Assembly: GCA_039030335.1 (NCBI GenBank)
Contig: JBCCEJ010000011.1
Coordinates: forward strand, 47,011-111,010
Source of the DNA: JBCCEJ01 sp039030335
Lineage (GTDB): Bacteria > Pseudomonadota > Gammaproteobacteria > HK1
Length of the DNA: 64,000 bases
Reading direction: 5' to 3'
The notes under the pieces are model-generated. The model was not told the DNA's origin and made no database searches. It was given only the letters and a program-made list of their open reading frames with translations. Position numbers and translations under genes: made by a program. Of the stretch, positions 55,298-63,570 are shown in pieces; the stretch's first letter is position 1; the number at the start of each line of letters is the position of its first letter.

Positions 55298-56207
55298 GAC
55301 GTAGCCGCCTCAGAGTGTCTTCAAGGACGTTTGCCTGGCCGAGAAGCGGCGCCCCGATGCCCTGAGGGAGGCCCGGCGCGGCAAACCGACAAACTGCCAG
55401 GTGGTCTTCGGCAATTGCTACGGCGTTTGCAGTGGGCTCTGGCACGTCGAGTGCTTCGAGCAGGTGTATTAGGTTGAGCGCTCCCGGGTTGCCGTCCGTT
55501 GCCCGATCGCTCTCCCGATCGCGTAGGTCGTCAACGATCTGATAGGCCGTTGCAAAGGCGCAAGCGGCGCGTCCTGCTCGCGTGAGAGATGTTGATGAGC
55601 CGCAATATGTCATGGGTAGCTGCATAGCGAGCGCGACGAGCGGGCCCGATTTGGCACGGGCGATGCTCAGATATGCAGCGACGGTTTGTTGAGGTGATTC
55701 GCGGAACGCGAGGTCTGAGTGTTGTCCCGCGACCGTCTCCGCGACGGCCGCATGGGCTATTTTTACCAGCGCCGCGACCCTCGTGTGATCGTCGACATCT
55801 GCAAGTGCTGCAAAGGCGGAACTGATGAGTGCGTCTGTCAGGCCGATCGCAACGTCGTCGCCGAATTCAGCCCAGACCGAGGTGTGTCCACGGCGGGTCT
55901 CGTCCCGGTCCTGCAGGTCGTCCTGAACCAGGGACGCGTTGTGAAGCAATTCGCAGCCGCTCGCCATGGCAGTGGCGGCCTGTTCCGAAATCCCGAGTGC
56001 AATGGACGCATCGATACACAGTTGCGCACGAAACCGCTGACCGCCTGCGTCGAGGTGGTGATGCAGCGCGGTCTCCAGCACACGATTGCCGGGAAGGTTA
56101 GTCATAATGCTACGGAGCGTTTCTTCGACTCTGACGAGATGACGTTCGTGGTCGTTACCCGCTGCGTTGGCGGTGCGCGGGGACGCGTTGGATGCGATGG
56201 CAGACAT
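55287..56207 (-). CDS. crtE: Geranylgeranyl diphosphate synthase (polyprenyl synthetase family)
   Basis: 306 residues. It extends farnesyl or shorter allylic diphosphates to C20. The first Asp-rich motif LVQDDLQDRDETRRG and the second YQIVDDLRDRESD are intact, with GGQRFRAQLC near the start. Residues before the first motif (LLHNASL) are small, consistent with C20 rather than C15 products, though this is an inference. First carotenoid gene downstream of the rhodopsin; a strong stem-loop separates the two. Confidence 0.94.
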   Translation of the reverse strand: MSAIASNASPRTANAAGNDHERHLVRVEETLRSIMTNLPGNRVLETALHHHLDAGGQRFRAQLCIDASIALGISEQAATAMASGCELLHNASLVQDDLQDRDETRRGHTSVWAEFGDDVAIGLTDALISSAFAALADVDDHTRVAALVKIAHAAVAETVAGQHSDLAFRESPQQTVAAYLSIARAKSGPLVALAMQLPMTYCGSSTSLTRAGRAACAFATAYQIVDDLRDRESDRATDGNPGALNLIHLLEALDVPEPTANAVAIAEDHLAVCRFAAPGLPQGIGAPLLGQANVLEDTLRRLRHDG

Positions 56208-56235
56208 ACGGTTATCTCAGCTGCGATTTGAAGGG

Positions 56236-56261
56236 CGCCGAGCCCGTTTGCGGGCTCGGCG
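56236..56261 (-). promoter_or_regulatory. Strong stem-loop between rhodopsin and crtE
   Basis: CGCCGAGCCCG (56236-56246) and CGGGCTCGGCG (56251-56261) are perfectly complementary across a TTTG loop, an 11-bp GC-rich stem starting 13 bases after the rhodopsin stop. No U-tract follows on the minus strand (CCCTTCAAATC), so it is not a textbook terminator. It could act as an attenuator or an mRNA-end stabiliser that raises opsin over carotenoid enzymes. Confidence 0.75.
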
Positions 56262-56274
56262 TGGCGGAAAGCGC

Positions 56275-57048
56275 CTAGTGCGCGATAGCAGCAGCTACCG
56301 AGGTGTGGCCGTCAGCAGCTGATTTGCGCACGGCGATCATGTATATGAGCACGCCGAAGGCCGCTTTCGCCACGATGTCAGCGACCGTGTAACCAACCTG
56401 AACCGCAGTTGCAGCGGAGCCGCCGGTCAGCCCGATCATCGGGAAAACAAACACGACTGGATAAAACGACCAGGAAAGTACGGTTACCCAACGCGCAGCA
56501 TTTACGAGGCCGCGGACGTCATCTGGCTGATCTGCGATCGAGCGCTTCAGGCCGACGAACAGCTCAAAGACGATCCACAGGAACGGCAGCATCGCGAGAC
56601 TCCACCACATCCAGCGCGTGCCGGCGTCGGATGACACCTCGCCCGGGTAGCCGAGCACAACCATGATGGCAGCGAGTAAGCCGAGTCTCGTGCTTTTCGA
56701 AACGGTCTCTGAGCGGGTCAGATTCATGACCAGGATCAGCTCGATCAAGAGCAGCGGAACCGTGAGGAGCCAGTCGACATACCGGTATGCGTCGTTGAAC
56801 GCTACGCCCGTCGCCGTGATGGTCCCGCCCACGACGTCGTAGGCTGCGTCCCAACTCTCGAAAATACGCACATAGTGGTAGAGCGCAATGAAGGTCACCA
56901 GGCCTGTGACGGTCAATGCCGTGCGGTAGGCGGGGGCGACTTGCGAGCGGCCAAGCCAGAAGAATACGGTTGCCGCGGCCATCGTCGCGATGGTTAGGGA
57001 AAAAAAGTTCGACACGAGATCGAACTGACCGATGGTGATAGGTGCCAT
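56275..57048 (-). CDS. Proton-pumping rhodopsin (proteorhodopsin/xanthorhodopsin-type)
   Basis: 257 residues from MAPITIGQFDLV, with GGAG 7 bases upstream. Seven hydrophobic helices. Key residues fit a proton pump: H58 (GPR H75), R89, D92 (primary acceptor, GPR D97), E103 (donor, GPR E108), D224 and the retinal Schiff-base lysine K228. L100 matches GPR L105, indicating green absorption. YPGEVSS after helix D and the PLLLIELILVM helix resemble xanthorhodopsins, yet W149 stands where antenna-binding pumps have Gly. It moves H+ outward in light at the inner membrane. First gene of the retinal operon; crt genes and blh follow. Confidence 0.97.
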   Translation of the reverse strand: MAPITIGQFDLVSNFFSLTIATMAAATVFFWLGRSQVAPAYRTALTVTGLVTFIALYHYVRIFESWDAAYDVVGGTITATGVAFNDAYRYVDWLLTVPLLLIELILVMNLTRSETVSKSTRLGLLAAIMVVLGYPGEVSSDAGTRWMWWSLAMLPFLWIVFELFVGLKRSIADQPDDVRGLVNAARWVTVLSWSFYPVVFVFPMIGLTGGSAATAVQVGYTVADIVAKAAFGVLIYMIAVRKSAADGHTSVAAAIAH

Positions 57049-57096
57049 GACAGTTCTCCAGTTAGAAGTGCACGCTTTTGTTCGACACAGTCCCAC

Positions 57097-57124
57097 AGAT
57101 GAGGATGCCGTTAAACAATGTCAA
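57097..57124 (-). promoter_or_regulatory. Candidate promoter of the rhodopsin operon
   Basis: On the minus strand TTGACA (57124-57119) is followed 16 bases on by TCATCT (57102-57097), a good -35 and a weak -10. The repeats at 57140-57165 are just upstream of the -35, where an activator would bind. The transcript start is not otherwise supported. Confidence 0.4.
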
Positions 57125-57139
57125 GACATTTCGATGATT

Positions 57140-57165
57140 TTAATTAGACGTTAGTTAGACGTTAG
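57140..57165. repeat. Tandem 11-bp repeat with half of a long inverted repeat
   Basis: TTAGACGTTAG occurs twice head to tail (57144-57154 and 57155-57165). The sequence TTAATTAGAC (57140-57149), which overlaps the first copy, is repeated in inverted orientation at 57340-57349 near the MerR start. This pattern of duplicated half-sites beside both promoters suggests operators for the divergent regulator. Confidence 0.65.
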
Positions 57166-57339
57166 GTCGGCCGGCCAATGAGATAAAAGGCCGACGGGAC
57201 AGCATGCTTGACAGCGATAAAGCTCGCAGCAGAGGGGTCAGTGCGTTTTAGCCACCGTTTTTGGTTGATGCGGGCACTCCAGATTTTCAGGAATGTCTTC
57301 TAGCATCATCGACTCCATAGCATCAGTGCGTTAAGCTAT

Positions 57340-57349
57340 GTCTAATTAA
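57340..57349. repeat. Inverted copy of the rhodopsin-side element
   Basis: GTCTAATTAA is the exact reverse complement of TTAATTAGAC at 57140-57149 and lies 19 bases before the MerR-type ATG at 57369, where an autoregulatory site would be expected. Confidence 0.55.
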
Positions 57350-57368
57350 AGGTTGGCAGTGATTGGAC

Positions 57369-58355
57369 ATGACTGAACTTCGGTCTGATCAAACAGAATC
57401 GGTCAAGTACCGGATTGGTGTAGCTTCCCGACTGAGCGGCGTAGCAGCCCATACGCTGCGCAAATGGGAGGAGCGCCATCAAATCGTTGCACCCACACGG
57501 ACACGGTCGGGTGAACGGCTCTACTCCGAGGCCCAGGTCCGCTACCTCGCGCGACTAAAAACGCTGATCGAGGCCGGCTTGGAGATTTCAGACCTCGTCG
57601 ACCTCAGCGAGGATGATTTACAAGCAACTGAACAGAGGGTGCTAGCGGACGCCGGGTTTCCCGAGCGCGAAATCCCAACCCCCAGCGTCACCGTGGTCGG
57701 GCGTCACGTCGGAGAGTTCGTGCGCCAGCACGGTGACCGCCTGTCCCGGCTGAGTATCGAGCAGGTGCTCGACGACTCGTCCGATCAGACTCTGACCGGC
57801 ATCGACGCTACCCACCTGCTGATCTGCGATCAGGTAAATGTGACGAATGAGACTCCCGCGTCGGTGGATCGTCTCCTGGCCGCCACCGGCGCGAGAGCCG
57901 CTATCGTGCTGTACCAGTTCGGGGCGCGTTGGGTTCTGGACGAACTGCGCTCGTCGCGCGTTGCCGTGGCGAGGATGCCCGTGGATCCAGCCGATCTGCA
58001 GAGGCTCGCGCTCGGTCTGTGGTACGAGGTGGCAGGCTGGCCAACTATTGTTCTCGGTTCGGATGAAGATGCCGACGCGCCACCTGCGCGTTTCTCCGAG
58101 GGCGCGTTGATGCGGGTCTCGAATTTGTCCTCGGCGATGCGCTGCGAATGTCCGAATCACATCGCAGACCTGCTGATGGCAGTCATGTCGTTCGAAGCCT
58201 ACAGTGCCACCTGTGAGGTAGAGCAGCCTGCGGATGCCGCCGAGCACCGCTACCTGCGGGTGACCGCCGCATCGGCGCGTATGCTGTTCGAAGATGCGCT
58301 GGTAAGGCTCGCACGAGCTGAGGGCATTTCACTCTACGATCTCGGCGACGCTTGA
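57369..58355 (+). CDS. MerR-type regulator divergent from the rhodopsin operon
   Basis: About 328 residues from ATG 57369 (TTG 57363 is an alternative). The N-terminal HTH is MerR-like: YRIGVASRLSGVAAHTLRKWEERHQIVAPTRTRSGERLYSEAQVRYLARLKTLIEAGLEISDLVDL. The remaining 250 residues include a Rossmann-like stretch (THLLICDQVNV...GARAAIVLYQFG) and RCECPNHIADLLMAVMSFEAYS. The architecture recalls LitR/CarH photoregulators of carotenoid genes, but I cannot see the DxHxxG cobalamin motif, so a B12-based light sensor is not supported. Position suggests control of opsin and retinal synthesis. Confidence 0.85.
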   Translation: MTELRSDQTESVKYRIGVASRLSGVAAHTLRKWEERHQIVAPTRTRSGERLYSEAQVRYLARLKTLIEAGLEISDLVDLSEDDLQATEQRVLADAGFPEREIPTPSVTVVGRHVGEFVRQHGDRLSRLSIEQVLDDSSDQTLTGIDATHLLICDQVNVTNETPASVDRLLAATGARAAIVLYQFGARWVLDELRSSRVAVARMPVDPADLQRLALGLWYEVAGWPTIVLGSDEDADAPPARFSEGALMRVSNLSSAMRCECPNHIADLLMAVMSFEAYSATCEVEQPADAAEHRYLRVTAASARMLFEDALVRLARAEGISLYDLGDA

Positions 58356-59140
58356 AGGATCTCGCTAGCTGATCGAGCGGGACCCGGGCAAAAAGCTGGT
58401 AGGCCGGAGCGAGATATCGCATTTTGAAACGCTCGGTCAGTGAGTGGTGCTGAAGCGAGTGCAGGAACTGGTTGTCCGTCAACGCCGTATGCGTGAATGC
58501 GTGCGCCGTGACGCCGATCACAACGATCGGTTTCTCTCCCCGTACGACCGACTCAACGCGAGGGAGATACTCTTCGGTAAAGCCGTTGTCACTGAATCCG
58601 AAGTTCTGTATCCGCTTGCCGGCAAGAGTTGCGGCGATGAGCGCGGGGTTCAGATACAGGGCATAGATGCGCGATGTCCAAATCGCGTGTTGTTGCAGGT
58701 CAACCCAGAAGAACGCTTCGCGCGACAGGACCATTACAGCGAGTGACAGCGACAGCTTGTACCTGTAGACCTCGGCTCGTGCGGCGCCGATTTCCAGATC
58801 GCCGAGCGTCAGCATTGTCCGCCAGATTTCGAGGGTCTGGTCGAGGCTGGTGGCACGAAATGGCACCCACGCGAGCAACACGGGCGCGAATACGATCACA
58901 GTGGCGACCGCGCGCGATGTCGCTGTAACCGCTGAAATCACCATAGATCTGGATGGCGAATGCGGTCATGACGATCCACCAGTACAGCGTTGACGTAGAT
59001 CCGTTTGCATCGGCAAAAGCCTGTTCCACAAAGGGTGCCAACTGGTCGGCTATCACCGTTTTCTTGAAGAAGCCGCTGAAGATGAGAACTGCGCCTTCCC
59101 ACCGATCTTCACAACTGATTGGTTGCGGCGTGGCGAGCTG
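58356..59140 (-). pseudogene. Decayed MBOAT acyltransferase with internal deletion and frameshift
   Basis: On the minus strand one frame reads WEGAVLIFSGFFKKTVIADQLAPFVEQAF and FAIQIYGDFSGYSDIARG, typical of the AlgI/DltB MBOAT core. At about 58905-58915 the reading continues only in another frame with AVATVIVFAPVLLAWVPFRATSLDQTLEIWRTM, the MBOAT C-terminal end. Roughly 200-270 residues between these landmarks, and the N-terminal third, are missing. The sequence after the C-terminal part (FGFSDNGFTEEYLPRV, IVVIGVTAHAFTHTALTDNQFL) may come from a partner protein. The remnant ends at the 3' end of the MerR gene. Confidence 0.8.
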
Positions 59141-59221
59141 TCTGCGATGGCCTGGATGAACGTTCCAACCTATCGAGGCCGTCTCTCGCGTGCGACGCCC
59201 GGAGCGAACCTGGTCCGCGGG

Positions 59222-60439
59222 CTACGTCTGCGCCGTGGCCTGTTTGCCGATACGCCCCGGCAATATCCGGGCCACCAGTAGCGTGCCGGCGGCTATTGCT
59301 GCCACCACGTACAGCACCAGATTGAGTCCGAATTGATCTGCGACCCAGCCTAGCGCCATCGGGCCTGCGACAGAGGATGCACTCGACAGGGTGTAGATGA
59401 TCGCGTAACCGCGTGCCTGGAAACCCGGCTCGACGAAGTCGGCTACCGACCCATAACTGACGGTGGTCGAACCTTGCACAACGAGACCGAGTAGCGGCAG
59501 TGCGATGAGGGCCTGTTCGGCGTTCAGTGCGGCGAGCATGATGAGCCCGAGGGCGGTCAGAACCTGCACGAGGATGAAAGTTACACGGTCGCCGAGCCGT
59601 GCGGCCAGGTAGCCGCATGTGAATTTTCCAATCATCCCACCGATCAGCGCGAGAACTACCGCCGCGGCGGCAACCCCTTGCCCGGCCCCCTTCGCCTGCA
59701 TGATGAAGGCGAGAAAGGTAAGGAAGACCGCCTGCACCGCACTGTCGAAAAAAACCATTGTGCCAAGTGCGCTAAAGCGTGTGCGGTCGCTGATTCCCCA
59801 TCCCGGACTACGGGCGCTGGCACCTGACGGCCCTTCGTCAGTGCGCGCGTCCGTCGCGTGCGCTGGCCGCAGCAGCCAGTGCAGCAGCGCCGCGAACACG
59901 ACCGCCCCGATGGCCAGTGCCGTGACGACGGCGTCCCAGACGAATCCGGCTCCAACGGCTGCGCTGAATGCCGCGGTGAAAGCGAGCTTGCCGGCGTCAC
60001 CGGCGGAGTTGTAGGTGCCGAGCGCTTTGCGTCGCGCGCTACCTGGAAACCGTTGCACCAGTACCGACGATGCGAGTGAATGCTGCAGCGCTGCACCAGC
60101 GCCCGCGACGAAGAATCCCAACACTACCCACCAGAAGCCGATCGCATGTGCCACGATGAGGTAGCCGCCGCCGGCACCCAACAAGCCGGCGACCAGCAAC
60201 CTGCGCTCGCCGACCCGTTCGGCGAGCAAACCTGCAGGCAGTTCGAGCAGTGACATCGAAGTGTGGCTCACTGCCCTCAGCAGACCAACCTGCGCGTAAG
60301 AGAGCGAGAAAGTTTGCGCGAGTATCGGGAGCACCACATATTGCAATGCCACCAGTCCGTCTTGCGTCAGGTGCGCACCGCAACAGGCCAGTAGTGTCTG
60401 CCGCGGGCGAACCGGGGCGGCTTCAGTTGGTTCAGTCAA
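59222..60439 (-). CDS. Major facilitator superfamily transporter
   Basis: 405 residues with about 12 hydrophobic helices. MFS features: LRAVSHTSMSLLELPAGLLAERVGERRLLVAG between helices 2 and 3 (GxLaDrxGrrr-type loop) and LALIGGMIGKFTCGYLAARLGDRVTF in the second half. It is probably an inner-membrane proton-coupled carrier or efflux protein; the substrate cannot be told. It follows a second MFS gene on the same strand after 82 bases, so the two may be one unit. Confidence 0.88.
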   Translation of the reverse strand: MTEPTEAAPVRPRQTLLACCGAHLTQDGLVALQYVVLPILAQTFSLSYAQVGLLRAVSHTSMSLLELPAGLLAERVGERRLLVAGLLGAGGGYLIVAHAIGFWWVVLGFFVAGAGAALQHSLASSVLVQRFPGSARRKALGTYNSAGDAGKLAFTAAFSAAVGAGFVWDAVVTALAIGAVVFAALLHWLLRPAHATDARTDEGPSGASARSPGWGISDRTRFSALGTMVFFDSAVQAVFLTFLAFIMQAKGAGQGVAAAAVVLALIGGMIGKFTCGYLAARLGDRVTFILVQVLTALGLIMLAALNAEQALIALPLLGLVVQGSTTVSYGSVADFVEPGFQARGYAIIYTLSSASSVAGPMALGWVADQFGLNLVLYVVAAIAAGTLLVARILPGRIGKQATAQT

Positions 60440-60521
60440 CGTGGTACCACCAGATGTGCTTTGCCAGTCTTTATCAAGCGCCCATCGCTGCCGATACCGG
60501 CACTCGGGACCTTGGATCGTA

Positions 60522-61676
60522 CTAGCGCCACGGATAATGTCGCACCCAGGCGACCAGCGCCATCGCCAGTAGCACCGCTACCACACCATGGAGCAGTTCG
60601 GCGGACACCAGCGCCAGAGCGAAGCCGGTTATCGTCGGGCCGGCGGCCGCGCCCAGGTCCCGCCAGGCCTGCATGTTTGCGAGGTCGCCCATGACGGGTG
60701 CATCCTTCGATGCCGCCTGCACGATCACGGCGGGCCCGAGTACTGCGAGAGCGCCCCTGAAGATAAGCATCAATACGGCGCCCAGAATGGTGAATCCGGA
60801 CGCCACTCCGACAAAACCTACGCCAGTCATGGCGAGCGAGACCACGAAGATCCGGTTTGCGCCGTAGCGGTCCGCCAGGGTACCGAAGATGGGTGAGGCC
60901 ACGGCTTCGCCGGCATGGCGCATGGCCAGGAGCGTGCCGCCAAGTGCAACCGCAAGTTCGGTCGGCATCGTCTGAGCGAGCACCAGCGTGATGCTGACGG
61001 CGAATACCCCGTCGACCCCGGCTCCCTGCAAAGCGAAGATGCCGTCGATCAGTCGCGGCCGCGCGAGACTTCTCGACGTCGACGTGGGTTCTTCCGCGAG
61101 TTGTTGACGCGGTAACGATAGCGCCAGCGGGAGCGCGGCCGCCGTCAGGACGGCCAGCCACACGAACGTTTCACGCGGCCCGAGCAGTCCGACCAGCCAG
61201 GCACCTCCGGTCAGAGCCACGATCGGGCCGGCGCGCTGGACAGCGCGGCTCCAGCCAACGCGGACACCAACGCTCGCGCGATCTGTCACCGCATAGGCGA
61301 GCGTTACCATCACCAACGTGGCGTAGGCGAGCCCCCACATAACGCGGGCGAGCAAGAGCAGGTAGGGACCGTCCGCCAGCCCGTAAAGCGCAGTGGATAT
61401 CACCGCGCCCAACGTCGCCCCGATACACGCGTTCCGGTAGCCGATCCGATGGCTCAGCCGGGCGATCCAGCCATACGCGAAGACCCGGACGATGCGGTTG
61501 GCCGAAAGGAGTATGCCTACCCATCCAAGCCCAATGCCGAACGCCGCCGCGTGTACGGGCAGGACAGCGTAGATCAGCGCATCGCCAAGCAGCGCCAACG
61601 AGAGTACACCGGACGATGCGATCACCGCGTACCATCCGCCGGACTGCGGCGTGTCGTCGGGGCTCTTTTGGTGCAT
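60522..61676 (-). CDS. Major facilitator superfamily transporter
   Basis: 384 residues from MHQKSPDDTPQ (61676), a start supported by GAGGAG six bases upstream; the frame is open to 61703. About 12 hydrophobic helices. The first-half loop IVRVFAYGWIARLSHRIGYRNACIGA and the second-half GEAVASPIFGTLADRYGANRIFVVS are MFS signature loops. Substrate unknown. It belongs to a different branch from the downstream MFS gene, so this is not a simple tandem duplication. Confidence 0.88.
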   Translation of the reverse strand: MHQKSPDDTPQSGGWYAVIASSGVLSLALLGDALIYAVLPVHAAAFGIGLGWVGILLSANRIVRVFAYGWIARLSHRIGYRNACIGATLGAVISTALYGLADGPYLLLLARVMWGLAYATLVMVTLAYAVTDRASVGVRVGWSRAVQRAGPIVALTGGAWLVGLLGPRETFVWLAVLTAAALPLALSLPRQQLAEEPTSTSRSLARPRLIDGIFALQGAGVDGVFAVSITLVLAQTMPTELAVALGGTLLAMRHAGEAVASPIFGTLADRYGANRIFVVSLAMTGVGFVGVASGFTILGAVLMLIFRGALAVLGPAVIVQAASKDAPVMGDLANMQAWRDLGAAAGPTITGFALALVSAELLHGVVAVLLAMALVAWVRHYPWR

Positions 61677-62521
61677 CGGGACTCCTCGGGACGCTCTGGG
61701 CACGTGACGGTTCGCGGCGCATCCATGTGCGCAAACTGCAAGACCCTACCGTATCCGCAATCTCTCGTAACGGGTCGTTCACCTGAGCGGGGCACATGAC
61801 ACCGCCCGGAATTCGGCGGCTGCCAGACCGTGCAGGTGAATCAATGATTCAGGCGTGCCGGTGTATGGCCGCGCCAGGGCAACAGATCTGGTTCATTTGA
61901 GGGATGACATCCGGGCCTCGCGCATCTTCTCGCTCCAGGCCTCGACATTGACCAGGCACTCTCAAAGGCGCTGGCGAAAGCCAGAGGTGGCGCTGGCAAT
62001 GAGCTTTCAGCCACTGTAGACCCGCTGGAGCAAGGGCTCCGTATCTTGGGCAGCGAGGTCCATACGGTGTCCAGTTACACCCGGCGTGTGGCGAATAGCC
62101 CCGGCATGTCCACGAGACCGGGGGAAGTCCAGATGCTAAGCGAAACTGTTCACTATAATCGGGCAAGACCAATCGGACAGTCGACTGGAACGAGCCGTAG
62201 TTCCCGCTCTCCGCCGCGGCGCAACGGCGGCTCGCAGGGACCTGGACCGATCCGGGGTTTCCGTTGTAGTGATGTGACGGGTTCTTACCCGCGACGTTCG
62301 AACAGTCACAAGCCCCGCGACTGCCGGGCGAGGTCGCGAGCGCATTACAGTGGGCCGTGCTGAAATCGAATCCGGCGCTGCCGTGCGTTACGCAGGTGTT
62401 TCGCGCGACGACACACCCTCGGGCCAGTACTGCGACGGTGGCTGACTGCCGTCGCGAAATGGACGCTTGAGCCCATGCACCACCAGGCCATCGCCATCGA
62501 TGGACAATCGCTCGTTCGACA
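61677..62521. other. Long stretch with no credible gene
   Basis: About 845 bases between the second MFS gene and the enolase-superfamily fragment. Frames on both strands are short, low in recognisable motifs and overlap one another. It may hold decayed sequence linked with the truncated gene that follows. I cannot identify a promoter, RNA or repeat here. Confidence 0.5.
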
Positions 62522-63076
62522 GCGGTCCGCGGGCCATATAAGGGACTACCAGCCTATGACGCGGTGCGCAAAATTCGCGATCTCGAAGCGTTTCGTCCGA
62601 ACTTTGTCGAGCAGCCGGTCAAGATGCATGAGCGCGATGCACTGGCGCATATCGCAAATGTAAACGATACGCCGGTCATGGCGGACGAAAGCGTGTCTGA
62701 CGCCCAGACGGCTCTAGGTGCCGCCCGTGCACGCATCGCTGACATCTTTTCGCTCAAGATCATGAAATGGGACGGTATCCGGCGCGCGCTCGAGTTGGCG
62801 ACGGTCGCCCGGGCGGCCGGTATCGACGTCTACGGCGGCTGCATGTTCGAGACCGGCGTCGCGCATGCGGCCGGCGCCCACCTGATGGCAGCAGTGCCGG
62901 ACTTGCGGCTCAAGTGCGAGTTCTACATGGCGACGTACTACGCCGAGTACGACATCGTGACCGAGCCGTCCCCGGTCCGCGGTGGTCAGGTGCATGTGCC
63001 GGCCACGCCGGGGCTCGGGGTTTCGGTGGATCCGGCTCAGCTTGAGCGGGCGTCAGTCGCGTCGGTGTCGGATTGA
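62522..63076 (+). pseudogene. 5'-truncated enolase-superfamily (muconate cycloisomerase-like) gene
   Basis: About 180 residues of the C-terminal half are intact: DAVRKIRDLEAFRPNFVEQPV (the Glu ligand strand), TPVMADESV (Asp/Glu ligand), ADIFSLKIMKWDGIRRALELA (catalytic Lys strand) and AGIDVYGGCMFETGVAHAAGAHLMAAVPDLRLKCEFYM. The N-terminal capping domain and first barrel strands, including the first metal-ligand Asp, are absent upstream. An enzyme of this kind needs both domains, so I read it as a remnant. A GTG at 62564 would give a 170-residue product. Confidence 0.85.
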
Positions 63077-63114
63077 CGAGGCGACTGGCAAGGCGGGATG
63101 GAGACGCAAACAAG

Positions 63115-63146
63115 AAAGCCGCGGGTCACGGCGACCGGCGGCTTTT
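63115..63146. terminator. Bidirectional-looking hairpin terminator
   Basis: AAAGCCGC (63115-63122) pairs with GCGGCTTT (63138-63145), with GGTC/GACC extending the stem inside. Plus strand ends TTTTA, minus strand TTTCTTG. It lies between the enolase fragment and the minus-strand PEP-CTERM-like tail. Confidence 0.65.
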
Positions 63147-63192
63147 AGGGCAGTGCCCGGCCAGCCGTCGGCTGGCTGGGGGATGAGTAGCG

Positions 63193-63570
63193 TCAGCTCG
63201 TCCGGCGGCGACGCGCGCGCATGGCGACCAGCAGCGGCAAGCCTACCAGCAGCAGGGCCGTGTGCGGCTCACTGACTGGCGCCGGCAGGCTCGAGAAAGA
63301 CACGGCCGCGTAGTTGGCACCACCAACCTGCGAACTGTGGGCGGCGCCAAAGCGGACGTGCGGACCCAGGAATCCGACCAGACCGCGATTGTCGCCAACC
63401 CGATCGTCGACGATGAGCGCGTCGTTATTTCGCAACATGCGCACGTCCACATGCAGCGCGGACCGCTTCTCACTGCGCAGTGTCTCGAACAAGACTACGT
63501 ATCCGTCGTTATTGCTGTCTCGCAGTGTTGCCCGGCGCACGAGGCGATTCTCGAGTGAGCGATCTGGCAA
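63193..63570 (-). pseudogene. Fragment ending in a PEP-CTERM-like sorting tail
   Basis: The frame ends PAPVSEPHTALLLVGLPLLVAMRARRRRTS: a (V/S)EP motif, a hydrophobic helix and an Arg cluster, the layout of PEP-CTERM exosortase signals. No signal peptide precedes it, and the frame runs straight on from the amidase stop codon (TAG at 63571-63573), starting only at a TTG. A genuine PEP-CTERM protein must be exported, so this looks like the 3' remnant of a gene whose front part is gone. No exosortase gene is in the window. Confidence 0.55.

Larger units (their letters stand above)
57049..57368. other. Divergent intergenic region between rhodopsin and MerR regulator
   Basis: About 320 bases holding both divergent promoters and the repeats listed separately. 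Apart from the repeat elements and the TTGACA box I see nothing coding. The stretch is AT-rich around 57130-57160 and 57300-57350, flanking the two starts. Confidence 0.6.

Noticed and set aside
56275..57048. Sodium or chloride pump, or sensory rhodopsin
   Set aside because: The D92/T96/E103 pattern is DTE (proton pump), not NDQ or NTQ, and no transducer gene is next to it.
59222..61676. Tandem duplication of one MFS transporter
   Set aside because: The signature loops and overall sequences of the two proteins differ too much to be a recent copy.
62046..62363. 105-codon frame in the empty stretch
   Set aside because: Rich in Arg/Ser/Pro with no motif, no ribosome-binding site and a composition typical of shifted GC-rich sequence.
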